Shown: piece after piece, positions 31,196 through 32,051 of the stretch
Numbering within the stretch: position 1 is the stretch's first letter
How the letters are laid out: every line of letters starts with the position of its first letter
Source: Thermodesulfovibrionales bacterium
Lineage (GTDB): Bacteria > Nitrospirota > Thermodesulfovibrionia > Thermodesulfovibrionales > CALJEL01
NCBI GenBank assembly: GCA_026417875.1
Contig: JAOACK010000016.1
Coordinates: forward strand, 1 to 32,051
Length of the DNA stretch: 32,051 bases
Direction: 5' to 3'
Program-made: the position numbers and the translations under genes
The notes under the pieces: generated by a model
Told to the model about the DNA's origin: nothing
Database searches by the model: none
What the model saw: the letters and a program-made list of their open reading frames with translations, nothing else

Positions 31196-32051
31196 TTATC
31201 TGTCAGCGAAAGAACAATCTCCTCTCATCTGTGTTAAACAGTCCCTGTCTGTATCAAAAGATTTCTGATTACAGTAATTAGAGATATTAAATGGTGCAGG
31301 GCATGGAGTTTGACATTTATTATCAGTGTAAAACTGGTAAGTGCTTCCAGGCATGATTGAAAGTACATCTCCATCTTTCCATTCGGTGCACGTTCCACCA
31401 TCCCTGCGATAACTATCCCGTCCACCTCCTCTCGCATTCAGAAGCTGTATACCGTTTGTATAACATGGGTCAGGGTTAACTGTTATGTTGAAATTACTGG
31501 AAGTGCTTTGAGGAGGACTACAGCTGTCAGTAACCTGGACTGTAAAACTGTATGATCCAGGTGCTGAAAGAACCTGTGTGCCTGTGAGGTTACAAGTGGC
31601 AGCTGTATTTCCTGTACAAAAGTTAATGCCTGAAGGTAGGCTTCCTGAACGAGTCCAGGTATAAACCGGTACTCCTCCTATTACATTAATAGAACCTGAA
31701 TAGGACTGGCAGTTCGTTGCATTGGGCAGAAAAGAACTCCACCCCGTGAAGGGACAACAATTTACTGTTATCGATGTAGCTTTATCAGAATACTGTTGCC
31801 CTGGGTATGTGCAACTGTCTATCACCCTTGTTGTAAAGGTATAAGTGCCAGGTACAGTAGGCGTTCCTGAGATTGAGCATCCAGAGAGACTCAGACCAGG
31901 TGGAAGACTTCCAGAGACTATGCTACATGTTACAGGACTATATCCTCCTGTGTAAGTAATATTTGCAGTATAATTAGAACATGTTGTAGTAGACTGCAAG
32001 GGTGAAGGAGTAGTATTTGACAGGGACTGACAGCCAATGTTTACTACATAC
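31196..32051 (-). CDS. Cysteine-rich secreted protein with putative Ig (He_PIG-like) repeats, 5' end outside window
   Basis: The frame is open to the right edge of the window, so only the C-terminal 284 residues are visible. Two repeats of about 90 residues resemble putative Ig-fold domains: GGYSPVTCSIVSGSLPPGLSLSG with GTPTVPGTYTFTTRVIDSC, then GGVPVYTWTRSGSLPSGINF with APGSYSFTVQVTDSC. They are followed by a C-terminal region with GGGRDSYRRDGGTC and KCQTPCPAP, ending FADR. About 18 cysteines are visible, which points to an exported, disulfide-bonded surface protein. The role is unknown. The TTG at 31999 is not its real start. Confidence 0.7.
   Translation of the reverse strand, partial: YVVNIGCQSLSNTTPSPLQSTTTCSNYTANITYTGGYSPVTCSIVSGSLPPGLSLSGCSISGTPTVPGTYTFTTRVIDSCTYPGQQYSDKATSITVNCCPFTGWSSFLPNATNCQSYSGSINVIGGVPVYTWTRSGSLPSGINFCTGNTAATCNLTGTQVLSAPGSYSFTVQVTDSCSPPQSTSSNFNITVNPDPCYTNGIQLLNARGGGRDSYRRDGGTCTEWKDGDVLSIMPGSTYQFYTDNKCQTPCPAPFNISNYCNQKSFDTDRDCLTQMRGDCSFADR

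Noticed and set aside
1-32051. Mobile elements, CRISPR arrays, phage or defence islands
   Set aside because: No transposase, integrase, terminal repeats, direct-repeat arrays or phage structural genes were seen. Uma2 proteins have a nuclease-like fold, but there is no evidence of a transposon or restriction role here.

Overview
The window is a gene-dense stretch of about 32 kb of bacterial chromosome, mostly core metabolism with short intergenic gaps and many 1 to 40 nt gene overlaps. Base composition is moderately AT-rich. The four-heme doubled-CXXCH cytochrome, a methyltetrahydrofolate methyltransferase of the AcsE type, an RseC/MucC protein, a Crp/Fnr-plus-hybrid-kinase pair and decaying Uma2 genes suggest an anaerobic or microaerophilic, chemolithotroph-like bacterium. 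Nitrospirota (Thermodesulfovibrio-like) is my best guess. That is inference from gene content and protein style; no 16S rRNA or ribosomal protein is present to confirm it.

Layout. (1) 1-1897: 3' part of a CPx-type copper/heavy-metal P1B-ATPase, meeting tail-to-tail with the fatty-acid operon. (2) 1894-4958, minus strand: promoter, fabG, two hairpins, acpP, fabF, rnc. (3) 5074-9955, plus strand: a homocitrate/isopropylmalate-synthase-family enzyme, a CNNM/CorC-type CBS membrane protein and malQ, whose stop codon lies inside an antisense tRNA-Ala(GGC). (4) 10051-12157: a class I methyltransferase, apparently leaderless, overlapping an aldehyde dehydrogenase. (5) 12144-17097: a divergent tetraheme cytochrome c with its own promoter and terminator, an RseC-like protein, and a translationally coupled Crp/Fnr regulator and dCache-PAS-PAS hybrid histidine kinase. 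(6) 17110-19799: an AcsE-like methyltransferase, tpiA, secG and rsmA as one tight operon.

(7) 19830-23121: a frameshifted Uma2 pseudogene, then on the minus strand a DUF296/PPC protein coupled to an orphan branched-chain-amino-acid-type binding lipoprotein, a C-terminally truncated Uma2 gene, and thiE, which seems to lack any ATG/GTG/TTG start at its proper N-terminus. (8) 23114-25487, minus strand: efp-accB-accC, continuing into thiE; EF-P has an atypical tip loop. (9) 25617-30603, minus strand: a 42-residue membrane peptide gene, aroC, aroK, aroB and rnr in one overlapping operon. (10) 30663-31117: rlmH, apparently leaderless. (11) 31196-32051: the C-terminal part of a cysteine-rich secreted protein with putative Ig (He_PIG-like) repeats.

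How it fits together: FabG, AcpP, FabF, AccB and AccC belong to fatty-acid synthesis, although accA/accD are not here. AroB, AroK and AroC are three shikimate-pathway steps. The cytochrome, RseC, Crp/Fnr and kinase group may be a redox-signalling neighbourhood. No insertion sequence, CRISPR array, phage or obvious defence island was seen. I do not see a convincing wholly new system. The most unusual signals are the thiE start, the EF-P loop, the decaying inverted Uma2 pair, the binding-protein/PPC pair, the small aro-operon membrane ORF and the malQ/tRNA overlap.
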